DNA of 37,221 nucleotides from Acidobacteriota bacterium (lineage in GTDB: Bacteria > Actinomycetota > Acidimicrobiia > Spongiisociales > UBA11373): positions 1 through 37,221 of the forward strand of contig JACZWZ010000009.1 of the NCBI GenBank assembly GCA_022571885.1, written 5' to 3'. The stretch's first letter is position 1. The number at the start of each line of letters is the position of its first letter. Under the pieces are notes generated by a model. It did no database searches. It was not told the origin of the DNA and was given only the letters and a program-made list of their open reading frames with translations. The translations under genes and the position numbers were made by a program. Shown one piece after another: positions 16,145 through 26,711 of this stretch.

Positions 16145-17049
16145 CCGACGCCGTAGACCTCCTTGGAAATGGTGCGCATCAGATCGACCAGTCGTGAGCC
16201 CCACCGTGAGGCAACACTGTCGTCCAACTCGATGACATCACCATTGTTGACGGCCGTCATCTGGTTCCAACCCGGCCGCGCCGCAATCGTCACCGCCGAC
16301 TGGCCGCAACACACGGTATCTGCCAGAAAGACGAAATCGGGATCGGCGCCGATGACGTATTCCGGGGAAAGTTGCGGAAACGGGCCGTCGGCCGGATCAG
16401 CAATATTCTCCAGCCCGAGCATTCCGAACACCGAATCGAGCAGGGTTCCCGTCCCGGCGGTAAACAAGGTCGAGTCGAGTTCGAGGAAGTAGGTGAAGGC
16501 TCGAACCGGCTGCGGGATCTGAGCCAGGATGTCTTCGATGTCTCTCGACACCTGATCTATCAGCGCCGCTGCCTCCTGGTTGTGAGCGGTGGCAGCACCC
16601 AGATCGCGCCACTCGGAGTAGACATCTTCGAGCGTGGCCGGCCCCGGCGCCGCAAAGAGCACGGCCGGAATCCCAAGGGCGGCCAGACCGGAAACCGCGT
16701 CACCCGGGTCGAATGACAGGATCACCAAGTCCGGATCGAGGGCTGCCACCGCTTCAACGCTGAGGTTGAAGGCGTCGATCTTCTCCGTCTCGTTCGCCGC
16801 CGCCGGGTAATCAGAGAACAGATCGGTTCCGATTATCGCCGGCCCGGCACCGATCTCGTAGAGGACCTCGGTATGAGTCGCCGAGAGTGAGACAATTCGC
16901 TGTGGCGGGTCCGGAATCTCCGTCCCTCTCACTGTTGCCGGGAATGCCCCGGCAGCCGGCGTGGTCGAATTGGAAACCCCCTGATCATCATCGCCGCATG
17001 ATGCCACCAGCAGCGTCAGGGCCAACATCAGGCCAACAAGCTTTCTCAC
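16141..17049 (-). CDS. btuF: Cobalamin ABC transporter, substrate-binding lipoprotein
   Basis: A 302-residue lipoprotein of the BtuF/FhuD type. The signal peptide VRKLVGLMLALTLLVASC ends with Cys18. The first lobe opens with PQRIVSLSATHTEVLYEIGAG, as in BtuF, and ALDPDLVILS precedes the single long helix that links the two lobes. A CC pair (DTVCCGQSA) is present in the second lobe. GTG at 17049 is chosen because AGGAGG lies seven bases upstream and because the signal peptide starts there. The Shine-Dalgarno lies inside the riboswitch hairpin. It is the first gene of a three-gene operon. Confidence 0.9.
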   Translation of the reverse strand: MRKLVGLMLALTLLVASCGDDDQGVSNSTTPAAGAFPATVRGTEIPDPPQRIVSLSATHTEVLYEIGAGPAIIGTDLFSDYPAAANETEKIDAFNLSVEAVAALDPDLVILSFDPGDAVSGLAALGIPAVLFAAPGPATLEDVYSEWRDLGAATAHNQEAAALIDQVSRDIEDILAQIPQPVRAFTYFLELDSTLFTAGTGTLLDSVFGMLGLENIADPADGPFPQLSPEYVIGADPDFVFLADTVCCGQSAVTIAARPGWNQMTAVNNGDVIELDDSVASRWGSRLVDLMRTISKEVYGVG

Positions 17050-17267
17050 AAGAAAACCTCCTCGTTGTCGAGGAGGAAAAAGTGGTGCCTCGAGGCGGCC
17101 ACCCTTCCTCCGAAGGTGTACCAAACCGACCCGATGGCAGGCGACCCGACTCGTCCCCGAGGGGCATCACGGTTGCGGGACAGTGCCGGATTCCAACCGG
17201 ACTTCGCTCTTGCGTCCCCCTTTGAGGAGGAACCGCCGAGTCGCCCGAGACCCGTATCTCGAGCACC
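17050..17267 (-). promoter_or_regulatory. Cobalamin riboswitch with SD-sequestering hairpin
   Basis: On the minus strand the core contains AATCCGGCACTGTCCCGC and, after a hairpin, GAGTCGGGTCGCCTGCC, both hallmarks of the cobalamin aptamer. Its ends pair: GGTGCTCGAG (17258-17267) with CTCGAGGCACC (17084-17094, one bulged G). Downstream, CCTCCTCG (17069-17076) and CGAGGAGG (17057-17064) close a four-base loop, and the second arm contains the btuF Shine-Dalgarno. Cobalamin binding should therefore reduce translation of the importer. Confidence 0.9.
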
Positions 17268-17336
17268 GGCCAGAGTAGCCTCCCTGAGGTAATCCCGCTC
17301 ACCTCCGAAAGATCACCTGGAGGAGATCGCCAGGCC

Positions 17337-17359
17337 GAGCGAAGCGAGGACGATTGCCC
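17337..17359 (+). repeat. GAGCGAAGC/GATTGCCC repeat, left copy
   Basis: A 23-base element reading GAGCGAAGCGAGG then ACGATTGCCC. A close match (22 bases) is at 18536-18557, on the other side of the two small genes. A partial copy with GAGCGCAGCGAGG lies at 17370-17398. The rest of 17293-17456 holds no other recognised feature. Confidence 0.6.
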
Positions 17360-17456
17360 CACGCAGTGGTTGCCCGCCGAGCGCAGCGAGGTGGTTGCTT
17401 CGTCCGTCCTAGACGCAGCAGATTCCTCACTCCTCTCCCGTGAATACACTCCGCTG

Positions 17457-17582
17457 ATGAGATCTCGCATGACCCGCTTGCTCGGCGCCGCCATCTTGAT
17501 CGCGGTGGGACTGTTAGCCCTTCGCCGAGCCGGGACCACCGAAACGCCGGTGGCCACGGGTTCGTGGGAACCGACAGAGTGA
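17457..17582 (+). CDS. Possible 41-residue membrane peptide
   Basis: A short ORF, with MRSRMTRLLGAAILIAVGLL at its N terminus, gives a basic N terminus, one hydrophobic segment and a polar tail. There is no Shine-Dalgarno, but TACACT ends six bases before the ATG, a spacing seen in leaderless genes. It ends 58 bases before the next gene on the same strand. I recognise no family. A frame of this size can arise by chance in GC-rich DNA. Confidence 0.4.
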   Translation: MRSRMTRLLGAAILIAVGLLALRRAGTTETPVATGSWEPTE

Positions 17583-17640
17583 GCGGTCCCAGTGTCGGGA
17601 TCGATCGACCCACCCGGGACTCGAATCGTCGGAGGCAGCG

Positions 17641-18390
17641 GTGAGAATCGCTCTCAACGCCATAGGTGAGGTTGGGACCAGAACCGGGAGAATTCTCACC
17701 GCTGAGGCCGATTTGGTCGCACTCGGGTTGTACGGTGACCACGCCGGAATCGCCCAGGACCGCCGGACACTTCCCATATCGAGCCTCGAGGGCTTCGACG
17801 TTCTGGTCACAGATGACCGCGAGGCCTCTTCTGCTCTCGCCGGCCTGGCGGTCGAAGACGGACTCGCCTGCGTGGTGCCCGGACCGATCTCATCAACGGT
17901 GGCCGAGCAATTCTCCCAAACGAACAAGGTCGTGCTCACCAATTGCTCTCTAGCCGGACTCGCCGAGACGCTGGCCGTCCACGAAGCAGCCGGAACCGAT
18001 GAGCCCCTCGACACCGTGATCGCCTGGACCGAACACGGCAAACCACTGCGCCGGGGTACCCCGGTGGCATTCCCCGACCCGGTCGGGGCCAGGTGGGGCC
18101 GCCGGATTGGGCGAGCCGCGACGACTACCCGTATCGCAGTACCGGTGGATGGAGAATGGGCCGGAGCAACCGCCACGATCGTCGGCAAGATCGGTGACGT
18201 CACCGAGACCCGCATCGTCGGGGTGGCCGACGCCGGAGACCATCTGGAGGCGATCGCCCTCGCCGCCGGAGCCGTCGTGGCGACCAAGACAGATATCTCA
18301 GGCGCAATCGAACCACGAGACGTTGCCGAGCTCTACCTCAGAACGGCCCTCGCAATGGGCCTAGGAGTAGCGGCGTACACGCTGGACTAG
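17641..18390 (+). CDS. Rossmann-like protein of unknown function
   Basis: A 249-residue protein. The N terminus MRIALNAIGEVGTRTGRILT resembles a degenerate nucleotide-binding loop (G-x-x-G-x-x-x-G), and alternating strand-helix segments follow: FDVLVTDD, KVVLTNCSLAGLAETLAVHE and LDTVIAWTEHGKP. The overall pattern recalls the dihydrodipicolinate-reductase or homoserine-dehydrogenase dinucleotide fold, but the loop is imperfect and I cannot name a family. GTG at 17641 has GGAGG a few bases upstream. It stands between two clusters of palindromic repeats. Function is not assigned. Confidence 0.7.
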   Translation: MRIALNAIGEVGTRTGRILTAEADLVALGLYGDHAGIAQDRRTLPISSLEGFDVLVTDDREASSALAGLAVEDGLACVVPGPISSTVAEQFSQTNKVVLTNCSLAGLAETLAVHEAAGTDEPLDTVIAWTEHGKPLRRGTPVAFPDPVGARWGRRIGRAATTTRIAVPVDGEWAGATATIVGKIGDVTETRIVGVADAGDHLEAIALAAGAVVATKTDISGAIEPRDVAELYLRTALAMGLGVAAYTLD

Positions 18391-18613
18391 ACCGAGACTC
18401 GACCCAAACGATCCCGTTCATCACGGCCCCGCAGCCTCACTTCGTTCGGCTGGGCAATCGTCGTCGGCTTCGCCGACTCCGGGCTCTCGCCGCGGGAGCG
18501 GCGGGCGATCCTATCAAGAAAACTTGATTGCCCACGAGCGAAGCCAGGTGATTGCCCAAGGTGGCGAAGCCACCGAGGATTGCCCGAGTCGGCGCCTGGC
18601 GCTGGCTCGGCTT
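18391..18613. repeat. Cluster of short palindromes (REP-like)
   Basis: Several perfect small hairpins are packed here: GTCGGC-TTC-GCCGAC at 18463-18477, ATCAAG-AAAA-CTTGAT at 18513-18528 and GGTGGC-GAA-GCCACC at 18560-18574. GATTGCCC recurs between them, and 18536-18557 repeats the element at 17337-17359. The region lies between convergent genes and may include a terminator. Confidence 0.65.
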
Positions 18614-19138
18614 CTACCCCGTCCGAGGGAATTCGGCCCCAGCAGACTCTCGGGTTTGTTCGGTGTCGTCTCGACGGGGTTCCTGGCTGATCACCGGCCT
18701 CACCTTGGGAAGTATCTCCCGACGCGGCGATGACATCTCTGTGGCGACGGGCAGGCTCACTCGCGGTCGTGTCCCCTGCGGAGCGCCCGTCTCCTCGAGG
18801 ACGATCACTTCAACGCCACCGACAAGATCGCTGATGAGGTTGTAGATCACGGCGCTCAGGGTGAAGAAGCCCGTCAGCATGATGGTTCCTATCACCGACA
18901 GCAGTATCACTATCCGGAAGTAGACCTGACCCTCGAGGTTGATCCCGCTTTCCAGGCCGATGAGAAGTGCCAGTTCGTTGATCCGCTCCGGAATTCCGGC
19001 GTTGACAAAAATCGCCCAGAAGATCACCGTCCCCAGCACAAAGACGAACGCCATCATGGCGTTGAATACCAGTGAGACCTTGAGCACGGTCCACGGGTCT
19101 ACTTTGCGGATAACGCGACGCACGCGCTGCACAGCCAT
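18614..19138 (-). CDS. DUF3566 membrane protein (gyrA-linked)
   Basis: A 174-residue protein with two membrane segments (residues about 25-50 and 75-110) separated by an extracellular loop, and a hydrophilic C-terminal tail. RVRRVIRKVDPWTVLKVSLVFN at the N terminus and the final IYNLISDLVGGVEVIVLEE are the signatures of DUF3566. In actinobacteria this family follows gyrA, as here. ATG at 19138 has AGGAG five bases upstream; an in-frame TTG further out is less likely. Its molecular role is unknown; conserved linkage suggests envelope or division function. Confidence 0.88.
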   Translation of the reverse strand: MAVQRVRRVIRKVDPWTVLKVSLVFNAMMAFVFVLGTVIFWAIFVNAGIPERINELALLIGLESGINLEGQVYFRIVILLSVIGTIMLTGFFTLSAVIYNLISDLVGGVEVIVLEETGAPQGTRPRVSLPVATEMSSPRREILPKVRPVISQEPRRDDTEQTRESAGAEFPRTG

Positions 19139-19257
19139 GCTGCTCCTGTCCAATACCGGCGCAGGTTACCGAGAAGGCTCCAAAACGAGTGGCAAAGACG
19201 AGTCGAGTGTCGTTGTTTCGGACGCGTTCACCCTTCTGGTGACCTACGGGCCTCGTT

Positions 19258-19371
19258 CGTTTCCCGTTTCCAGTTTCCCGAATTGGGTCGCGGCAGGCAT
19301 GGGCTGCAACGGATCTCTCATCGGGCTCATTATTCGGGAAACGGGGGACGGGAAACGGGAAACGGGAAACG
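19258..19371. repeat. Heptamer array CGGGAAA with inverted partner
   Basis: Words of TTTCCCG type at 19258-19283 pair with CGGGAAA words at 19332-19357, about 23 of 26 positions matching, around a 48-base loop; two more CGGGAAA words follow to 19371. It lies between gyrA and the DUF3566 gene, both on the minus strand. Confidence 0.85.
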
Positions 19372-19409
19372 TTTCCTCGACGATACGGCTAGAGAATTCT
19401 GGCTACTGG

Positions 19410-21845
19410 CTAAGACTCGTCCTCTTCCTCTACGGGCACCAGTGTGAACGAAGAAATAGATGCGTCCTTACCGACATCCATTACCTTTACACCGGTGGCG
19501 GCCCGCTTCTGACGGCTGATGGTGTCGGTCGCCATACGGATCACGATCCCGTCGGTCGAGGTCACGAAGATCTCGGCGCCGGGCCACACCGCACGGGCCG
19601 CCACCAGCGTGCCCCTGACCCGGGTCAGTTTGAGAGCCATGACGCCTACCCCCCCACGCTTCTGGGCCCGGAATTCGGTCATCTTGGTGCGCTTGCCGTA
19701 TCCACCGCTCGTCAGCAGCAGTACTTCATCTCCATTCTCATCTGAGGCGCCCGACACCACTTCGTCGCCCTCACGCAGTCTGATACCGCGGACGCCCTGG
19801 GTGTCGCGACCCATCGGCCTGATGTCGGATTCTTTGAATCGAATCCCCATCCCCTTCTGAGTGAACAGCAACAATTCGTTGTCGCCCGACGTGGTGTGGA
19901 CCGCCACTACCTCGTCACCATCTCTCAGACTGATGGCGATGAGTTGGTTTTGCCTGCTGTCGTACTCGGAAAACTTGGTCTTTTTGATCTGCCCCTTCTT
20001 GGTGGCAATCACCAGGTACTTCGCCGTCTCGTAATCCCTCATGTCGACGACGGCTTCTATCACCTCGTCGGGTTGAAGCGGCATCACCGACTGCGCCAAA
20101 ACGCCTTTGGCGGTCCGATCTTTACGCGGCAACTCGTGAGCCTTGATCCGATGGACCAGTCCCCGGTTGGTAAAGAAAAGCAGATATGAGTGTGCCGTCG
20201 TATGGAGCACCCGGGTGATCGCATCGTCTTGGCGCAAGCTCTCACCCTTGACTCCCCGACCACCGCGGCCCTGGCGGCGATAGGCCGAGGCATTGACCGC
20301 CTTGAGGTACCCGCTCCCGGTGACGGTGACCACTATCTCTTCATCCGCAATGAGGTCTTCCAGCGAGAGATCACCCTCATCGGGAATGATCCGACTGCGA
20401 CGCTTGTCGCCGAACTCCTCATGGATTTGCTCCAGTTCCTCGGCGATCATCTTGCGACGCTTGGCCGGGCTTTTGAGCAGGTCTTTGAGATGCTTGATGA
20501 GCTTCTGGAGTTCATCGAACTCGGCCCGCAACTTGCTGGTCTCGAGCGCGGTCAGCCTCCTCAGCGGCATATCCAGAATGTGCTGGGCCTGTATCTCAGA
20601 GAGTTCGAATGTCTCCATCAAGGAGCCACGAGCAGCATCGGTGTCGTCGGAGGCGCGGATGATGGCGACGACCTCGTCGATGTTGTCGAGGGCAATGAGT
20701 AGACCTTCGACGATGTGGGACCGGGCGTCGGCCTTGCCGAGCCGGAATCGGGTCCGTCGCTCGATCACCTCCATCTGGTGATCGACGTAGTGGCCGATCA
20801 TCTGGACGACGTTGAGGGTCCGCGGCACACCGTCGACCAGTGCCACCATGTTGACCCCGAACGTATCCTGGAGTTGGGTCATCTTGTAGAGCTGATTGAG
20901 AACAACCTGGGGAATGGCGTCTCGCTTCAACTCGATGACCATTCGCATGCCGTTGCGGTCGGATTCGTCACGCAGGTCGGAGATCCCGGTGATCTTCTTC
21001 TCGCGTACCACCTGGGCGATCTTCTCCATGATCCGGTCGCGCGACACCTGGTACGGGATCTCGGTGACGATGATCGCGGTGCGACCCTTACGAATCTCCT
21101 CGACATCACAGACGGCCCGCATCTTCACGGAGCCGCGTCCGGTCAGCAGGGCATCGCGCACCCCCTTGTTCCCGAGGATGAATCCGCCGGTCGGGAAGTC
21201 CGGGCCTTTGACGAACTGAAGCATGTCTTCGGCCGTCGCCCCCGGGTTCTCGAGTACGTGAAGAGTGGCGTCGATGATCTCGCCGAGGTTGTGCGGCGGA
21301 ATGTTGGTCGCCATACCGACCGCGATTCCGGTCGACCCATTCGCCAGAAGATTGGGGTATCGGGCAGGCAGCACCAGTGGCTCGGTACGCTCACCCGAGT
21401 AGTTGTCTCCGAAGTCGACCGTCTCTTCATCTATCCCGTCGAGTAGGTGCGCCGCCAACTTCTCGAGCCGGCATTCGGTATAGCGCATGGCCGCCGGCGG
21501 ATCGTCGACCGTGCCGAAGTTGCCCTGCGGAGCAATGACCGGGTACCTGGTGGCATGCTCCTGCCCCAGTCGGACGAGAGCGTCGTAGATGGCGTCGTTC
21601 GAATGGGGATGGAACCAACCCATGACGTCGCCGACGACGCGGGCGCTCTTACGGAACGGACTGTTGGGTCGGATTCCCGAATCCCACATTGCAAAGAGAA
21701 TGCGACGATGCACCGGCTTGAGTCCGTCGCGGACATCCGGCAGAGCTCGCGACACGATCACTGACATCGCGTACTCCAGGAAGGAGTTCTTCATCTCGAC
21801 CTCGATGTCGATCAGTTCGATGCGATCGGTTGGTGTGTCGGTCAT
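19410..21845 (-). CDS. gyrA: DNA gyrase subunit A
   Basis: The 811-residue breakage-reunion subunit of DNA gyrase, which with GyrB adds negative supercoils. The catalytic tyrosine is Tyr122 in [10 protein letters not shown]. The C-terminal domain has the expected blades, and the GyrA box is present as QGRGGRG (canonical QRRGGKG), so it is gyrase rather than topoisomerase IV. ATG at 21845 is chosen because conserved GyrA sequence begins there. The quinolone-determining region reads [10 protein letters not shown] (79-88) where most GyrA proteins have HPHGD(S/A)xxYD. It lies 121 bases downstream of gyrB. Confidence 0.97.
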   Translation of the reverse strand: MTDTPTDRIELIDIEVEMKNSFLEYAMSVIVSRALPDVRDGLKPVHRRILFAMWDSGIRPNSPFRKSARVVGDVMGWFHPHSNDAIYDALVRLGQEHATRYPVIAPQGNFGTVDDPPAAMRYTECRLEKLAAHLLDGIDEETVDFGDNYSGERTEPLVLPARYPNLLANGSTGIAVGMATNIPPHNLGEIIDATLHVLENPGATAEDMLQFVKGPDFPTGGFILGNKGVRDALLTGRGSVKMRAVCDVEEIRKGRTAIIVTEIPYQVSRDRIMEKIAQVVREKKITGISDLRDESDRNGMRMVIELKRDAIPQVVLNQLYKMTQLQDTFGVNMVALVDGVPRTLNVVQMIGHYVDHQMEVIERRTRFRLGKADARSHIVEGLLIALDNIDEVVAIIRASDDTDAARGSLMETFELSEIQAQHILDMPLRRLTALETSKLRAEFDELQKLIKHLKDLLKSPAKRRKMIAEELEQIHEEFGDKRRSRIIPDEGDLSLEDLIADEEIVVTVTGSGYLKAVNASAYRRQGRGGRGVKGESLRQDDAITRVLHTTAHSYLLFFTNRGLVHRIKAHELPRKDRTAKGVLAQSVMPLQPDEVIEAVVDMRDYETAKYLVIATKKGQIKKTKFSEYDSRQNQLIAISLRDGDEVVAVHTTSGDNELLLFTQKGMGIRFKESDIRPMGRDTQGVRGIRLREGDEVVSGASDENGDEVLLLTSGGYGKRTKMTEFRAQKRGGVGVMALKLTRVRGTLVAARAVWPGAEIFVTSTDGIVIRMATDTISRQKRAATGVKVMDVGKDASISSFTLVPVEEEDES

Positions 21846-21929
21846 CTCGCAGCCTCTGAATCTTTCCTTGAGCCGTGCGACGGTGGGGTGAAGCAATTCA
21901 CAATTGGTATTTCGAGTACCCCTTCTTGG

Positions 21930-21957
21930 GTATCGCCTGATGCGTATCGCCTGTTGC
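21930..21957. repeat. 14-bp (2 x 7) tandem repeat
   Basis: GTATCGCCTGATGC (21930-21943) is followed directly by GTATCGCCTGTTGC (21944-21957), one mismatch. The unit divides into two heptamers, TATCGCC and TGATGCG. It lies in the gyrB-gyrA gap and has no obvious inverted partner. Confidence 0.75.
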
Positions 21958-21966
21958 GGTTCCCCA

Positions 21967-23995
<2,029 letters not shown>

Positions 23996-24027
23996 GCCCT
24001 TGGCGGACCCTCGCTGACACCGATGTA

Positions 24028-24055
24028 AGTATAGCCTCGACCGGTGTCGGAACAA
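24028..24055 (-). promoter_or_regulatory. gyrB promoter candidate
   Basis: On the minus strand TTGTTC (24050-24055) is followed after 16 bases by TATACT (24028-24033), five of six matches to the -10 consensus. Transcription would start near 24021 and leave a leader of about 140 bases. Confidence 0.6.
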
Positions 24056-24079
24056 GGGTCGGCCGGGGGGTCTGAGTCA

Positions 24080-24111
24080 CGTAAAACGCCTGGTCAGAGG
24101 CCCTTTTTACG
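24080..24111 (-). terminator. Stem-loop at the end of dciA
   Basis: CGTAAAA (24080-24086) pairs with TTTTACG (24105-24111), and inside it GCCT pairs with AGGC around a six-base loop. It overlaps the dciA stop codon and could end the recF-dciA transcript. There is no U-run beyond the stem. Confidence 0.4.
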
Positions 24112-24408
24112 ATTTCCCACTCGAATCTTGATCCGATCGATGGCTTCGTCCCCAAAGTGACTTCTGAGCCGGTCGAGCAGCGGGCCCACCCGGTACCTGA
24201 GCAGACTGGCGGCGACTCCGTCCTTCACCTGCACCACCAGCTCTCCGTCCTTGAGTCCAACCGGTTCCGCCCCGGCGAACGGCTCTCCGGCGAGTTCTTC
24301 CCAATCCTCCACCAACTCGGCGAGGTCCAAGGAGGTCGGAATTCCCAGACGCTCCAACAGCGCATCCAGATCCCTTCCGATCGGTTCCAGATCGTGGTGT
24401 CCTCTCAT
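24094..24408 (-). CDS. dciA: DciA-like helicase-loading protein (DUF721)
   Basis: A 104-residue protein of the DUF721/DciA family, which helps load the replicative helicase in bacteria without DnaC/DnaI-type loaders. The core WEELAGEPFAGAEPVGLKDGELVVQVKDGVAASLLRY and the tail IDRIKIRVGN match the KH-like DciA fold. ATG at 24408 overlaps the recF stop as ATGA, so the two are translationally coupled. The position between recF and gyrB is the standard one in actinobacteria. Confidence 0.85.
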   Translation of the reverse strand: MRGHHDLEPIGRDLDALLERLGIPTSLDLAELVEDWEELAGEPFAGAEPVGLKDGELVVQVKDGVAASLLRYRVGPLLDRLRSHFGDEAIDRIKIRVGNRKKGL

Positions 24409-25508
24409 GCTGCTCTCACCCCGTCGGTGCTCACCGTCCAGCGATCCCCCACCAGCGGCACCTCCTCCTCTCGAGCCGATGTGACAAAAACCTGTCCCTG
24501 GGGGAGCTGCCCTACCAACCGCTCGCCGCGTCCCGGATCGAGTTCGGAGAAGACATCGTCCAGCAACAGGACCGGTGGCGTGCCGCGCCGGTCCAGCAGC
24601 ACCCGGTATGCCGCTACCCGCAGACCGAGAGCGATGGAGCGCTGCTCCCCCTGGCTAGCCCTGGTGCGAACGTCGCGATCATCGATCAGCATCACTACCT
24701 CATCCCGGTGTGGCCCGACCGTCGTGATACGCCGGTCGAGGTCCCCGGCTCGAGCGCCGGCCAGAGCATCGCCGAGCAGGGTCCGCAGCGAATCGGCAGA
24801 GCTCTCGCGATCCGGCTCTCCCAAGCCGGCTGCCTGATATCTCCACTCGACACGTCCCGGTCTCTCGGAGAGTTCACCGTAGAGCTCGGCCACGACGGGT
24901 TCAAGCAAGGCCACCACTGCCAACCTTCTGGCCAAAACCACCGATCCCAGAGATGAGAGCTTCTCGTCGAGGACATCGAGCGTGGTGACGTCGGCGTTGT
25001 GGCCCTCTCTTCGCAACAGGGCGTTTCGCTGACGAACGACTCTGTCGTACTCGCCGAACTCCGAAGCCGCCACCGGCCACACTTGAACCGCTGCCTCGTC
25101 GAGATAACCGCGGCGGTATGCCGGCCCCCGCTTTACCAGGTCGAGGTCATCGGGGAGAAAGGCCACCAGGGCTACCCGCTCGGCGATCTCGGCACGCCCC
25201 TTGGGTCTCTTACCGTCCAGCAGCACGCTACGGCGTCCCTGCGCCGGAATCGCTATCTCCACCAACGAGGATCTCTCCGCCGCGGTGAACTCACCCCTGA
25301 CTATCGCCTCATCCGATCCGTCGGCGACCAGCGAGGCATCCGGGGCATTCCGAAAAGACCTGAGCGAAGCCAGGTAGCCGATCCCTTCCAAGATCGAGGT
25401 CTTCCCGGTTCCGTTGTCTCCAATGAGAACATTCACGCCCGCACCCGGCTCGAAATGAAGTGATCGATAGGCCCGGAAATAACCGAGTTCGAGCCAGAGC
25501 AACCTCAT
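24405..25508 (-). CDS. recF: DNA replication and repair protein RecF
   Basis: A 367-residue SMC-like ATPase that helps load RecA at single-strand gaps. Walker A is GDNGTGKTS at about residues 30-38, the ABC-type signature is ASQGEQRSIALGLRVA, and Walker B is PPVLLLDDVFSELD. Family length is normal. ATG at 25508 begins the conserved first strand (LLWLELGYFRAYRSLHFEP). It lies downstream of dnaN with a 123-base gap that holds a heptamer hairpin, and overlaps dciA by four bases. Confidence 0.96.
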   Translation of the reverse strand: MRLLWLELGYFRAYRSLHFEPGAGVNVLIGDNGTGKTSILEGIGYLASLRSFRNAPDASLVADGSDEAIVRGEFTAAERSSLVEIAIPAQGRRSVLLDGKRPKGRAEIAERVALVAFLPDDLDLVKRGPAYRRGYLDEAAVQVWPVAASEFGEYDRVVRQRNALLRREGHNADVTTLDVLDEKLSSLGSVVLARRLAVVALLEPVVAELYGELSERPGRVEWRYQAAGLGEPDRESSADSLRTLLGDALAGARAGDLDRRITTVGPHRDEVVMLIDDRDVRTRASQGEQRSIALGLRVAAYRVLLDRRGTPPVLLLDDVFSELDPGRGERLVGQLPQGQVFVTSAREEEVPLVGDRWTVSTDGVRAA

Positions 25509-25516
25509 AAGCGAAA

Positions 25517-25591
25517 GTCTCCAGTCACCAGTCGCCAGCCAGAACTGACGGCGCGCCTCTTACTGGGGACTGGAGACTGGAGACTGGAGAC
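25517..25591. repeat. Heptamer array TGGAGAC with inverted partner
   Basis: GTCTCCAGTCACCAGT (25517-25532) pairs with ACTGGGGACTGGAGAC (25562-25577) with one G-T mismatch, and two more TGGAGAC words follow (to 25591). The same word recurs at 37193-37221. It lies between dnaN and recF on the minus strand. Confidence 0.85.
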
Positions 25592-25631
25592 GAGATCCAC
25601 TGGAGATCCGTGATTCGGGCCGACAGACGCT

Positions 25632-26711
25632 CTAAAGCCGGACGGGCATCAACAAGTAGAGGAAGTCTTCTCCCTCGCCGCCCCGAAGGACCCCCGGCTT
25701 GAGTGGGTCCAAGACGTCGAGAACAACCGTCTCCTCTTCGACGGCGTTGACACCGTCGTTGAGATACCTGCTGTTGAAGGCGATGATCATCTCTTCGCCG
25801 TTGTACTCGCCTTCAACATGTTCGGTCTCGCCACCGACATCTTGGCGGGACACGCTGAGTTCCACCCCGCCGGAGGAAAGCGCCAGCCGGATCGGGATGT
25901 GATCCTCAGCAACCAGCGAAGCGCGGTCGATTGCAGCCAGCAGGGCTTCACGACTCACCCGAAGCCGACTCGGGTACGACTCCGGAATGAGTTGGCGGTA
26001 ATTGGGAAATGTGCCTTCTATGACCCTGGCCGTCAGCGTTCCCCTGCTCGAAGAAAAGATCGCTTCGCGGCCGCCCACGGCCACCTGCAGTTCCGAGGCG
26101 CCAACGCTTCGGCCCAACTCCTTCAGCGCTCGCACCGGGACCAGACCAGACAGGTCGGCATCGACGGCGGGGACATCACGGACCGCCAACCGATAAGAGT
26201 CGGTAGCGACCAATCGAAGCTTGCCCTCCTCGTGCTCAAAGAACACGCCGGTCAGAATCGGTCTGGCGTCGTCGGTGCTGGCGGCAACCATCACCTGGCG
26301 CAATGCTTCTCCGAAGGCGTCTCCGTCTACACCCACCGCCTCGCTCATGTCGGGCTCCTCGATCTTGGGAAACTCATCGACCGACAGCTCCCGAAAGCGG
26401 AAGCGGGGGCCGCCACCGGTGATTTCTATCTCGCCTTCCTTCGCCTCGAGGACTACCGCACCCGGCGGGAGTTTTCGAACGGCTTCGGTGGCGAGCCGCG
26501 ACGGGATGACCGTTTGTCCTTCTTCGATCGTCTCGACTTCGAGTTCGGTCTTCACGGTCACCTCGAGATCGGTCCCGGTCACCCGCATCGTTTTGCCGGT
26601 TACCTCGACCAGGACGCCTTGGAGGATCGGCAACGGTGAACGGGTCCCTACTGCGCGACCGGCCCGGCTCAAGACATCAACCAGATCATCCCTTTCAGCT
26701 CGGATACGCAC
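25632..26711 (-). CDS. dnaN: DNA polymerase III sliding clamp (beta)
   Basis: The 359-residue beta clamp, a dimeric ring that tethers polymerase III to DNA. The N-terminal segment MRIRAERDDLVDVLSRAGRAVGTRSPLPILQGVLVEV, the repeated three-domain pattern (for example YRLAVRDVPA and NSRYLNDGVNAV) and the C-terminal YLLMPVRL are typical; the last residues form part of the protein-binding pocket. The start is GTG at 26711 with AAGG about ten bases upstream. It lies across the putative oriC from dnaA. Confidence 0.97.
   Translation of the reverse strand: MRIRAERDDLVDVLSRAGRAVGTRSPLPILQGVLVEVTGKTMRVTGTDLEVTVKTELEVETIEEGQTVIPSRLATEAVRKLPPGAVVLEAKEGEIEITGGGPRFRFRELSVDEFPKIEEPDMSEAVGVDGDAFGEALRQVMVAASTDDARPILTGVFFEHEEGKLRLVATDSYRLAVRDVPAVDADLSGLVPVRALKELGRSVGASELQVAVGGREAIFSSSRGTLTARVIEGTFPNYRQLIPESYPSRLRVSREALLAAIDRASLVAEDHIPIRLALSSGGVELSVSRQDVGGETEHVEGEYNGEEMIIAFNSRYLNDGVNAVEEETVVLDVLDPLKPGVLRGGEGEDFLYLLMPVRL

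Noticed and set aside
14343-17049. Siderophore or heme importer as the identity of the ABC operon
   Set aside because: The protein families allow it, but the upstream RNA has the cobalamin aptamer core, so B12 uptake is the better call.
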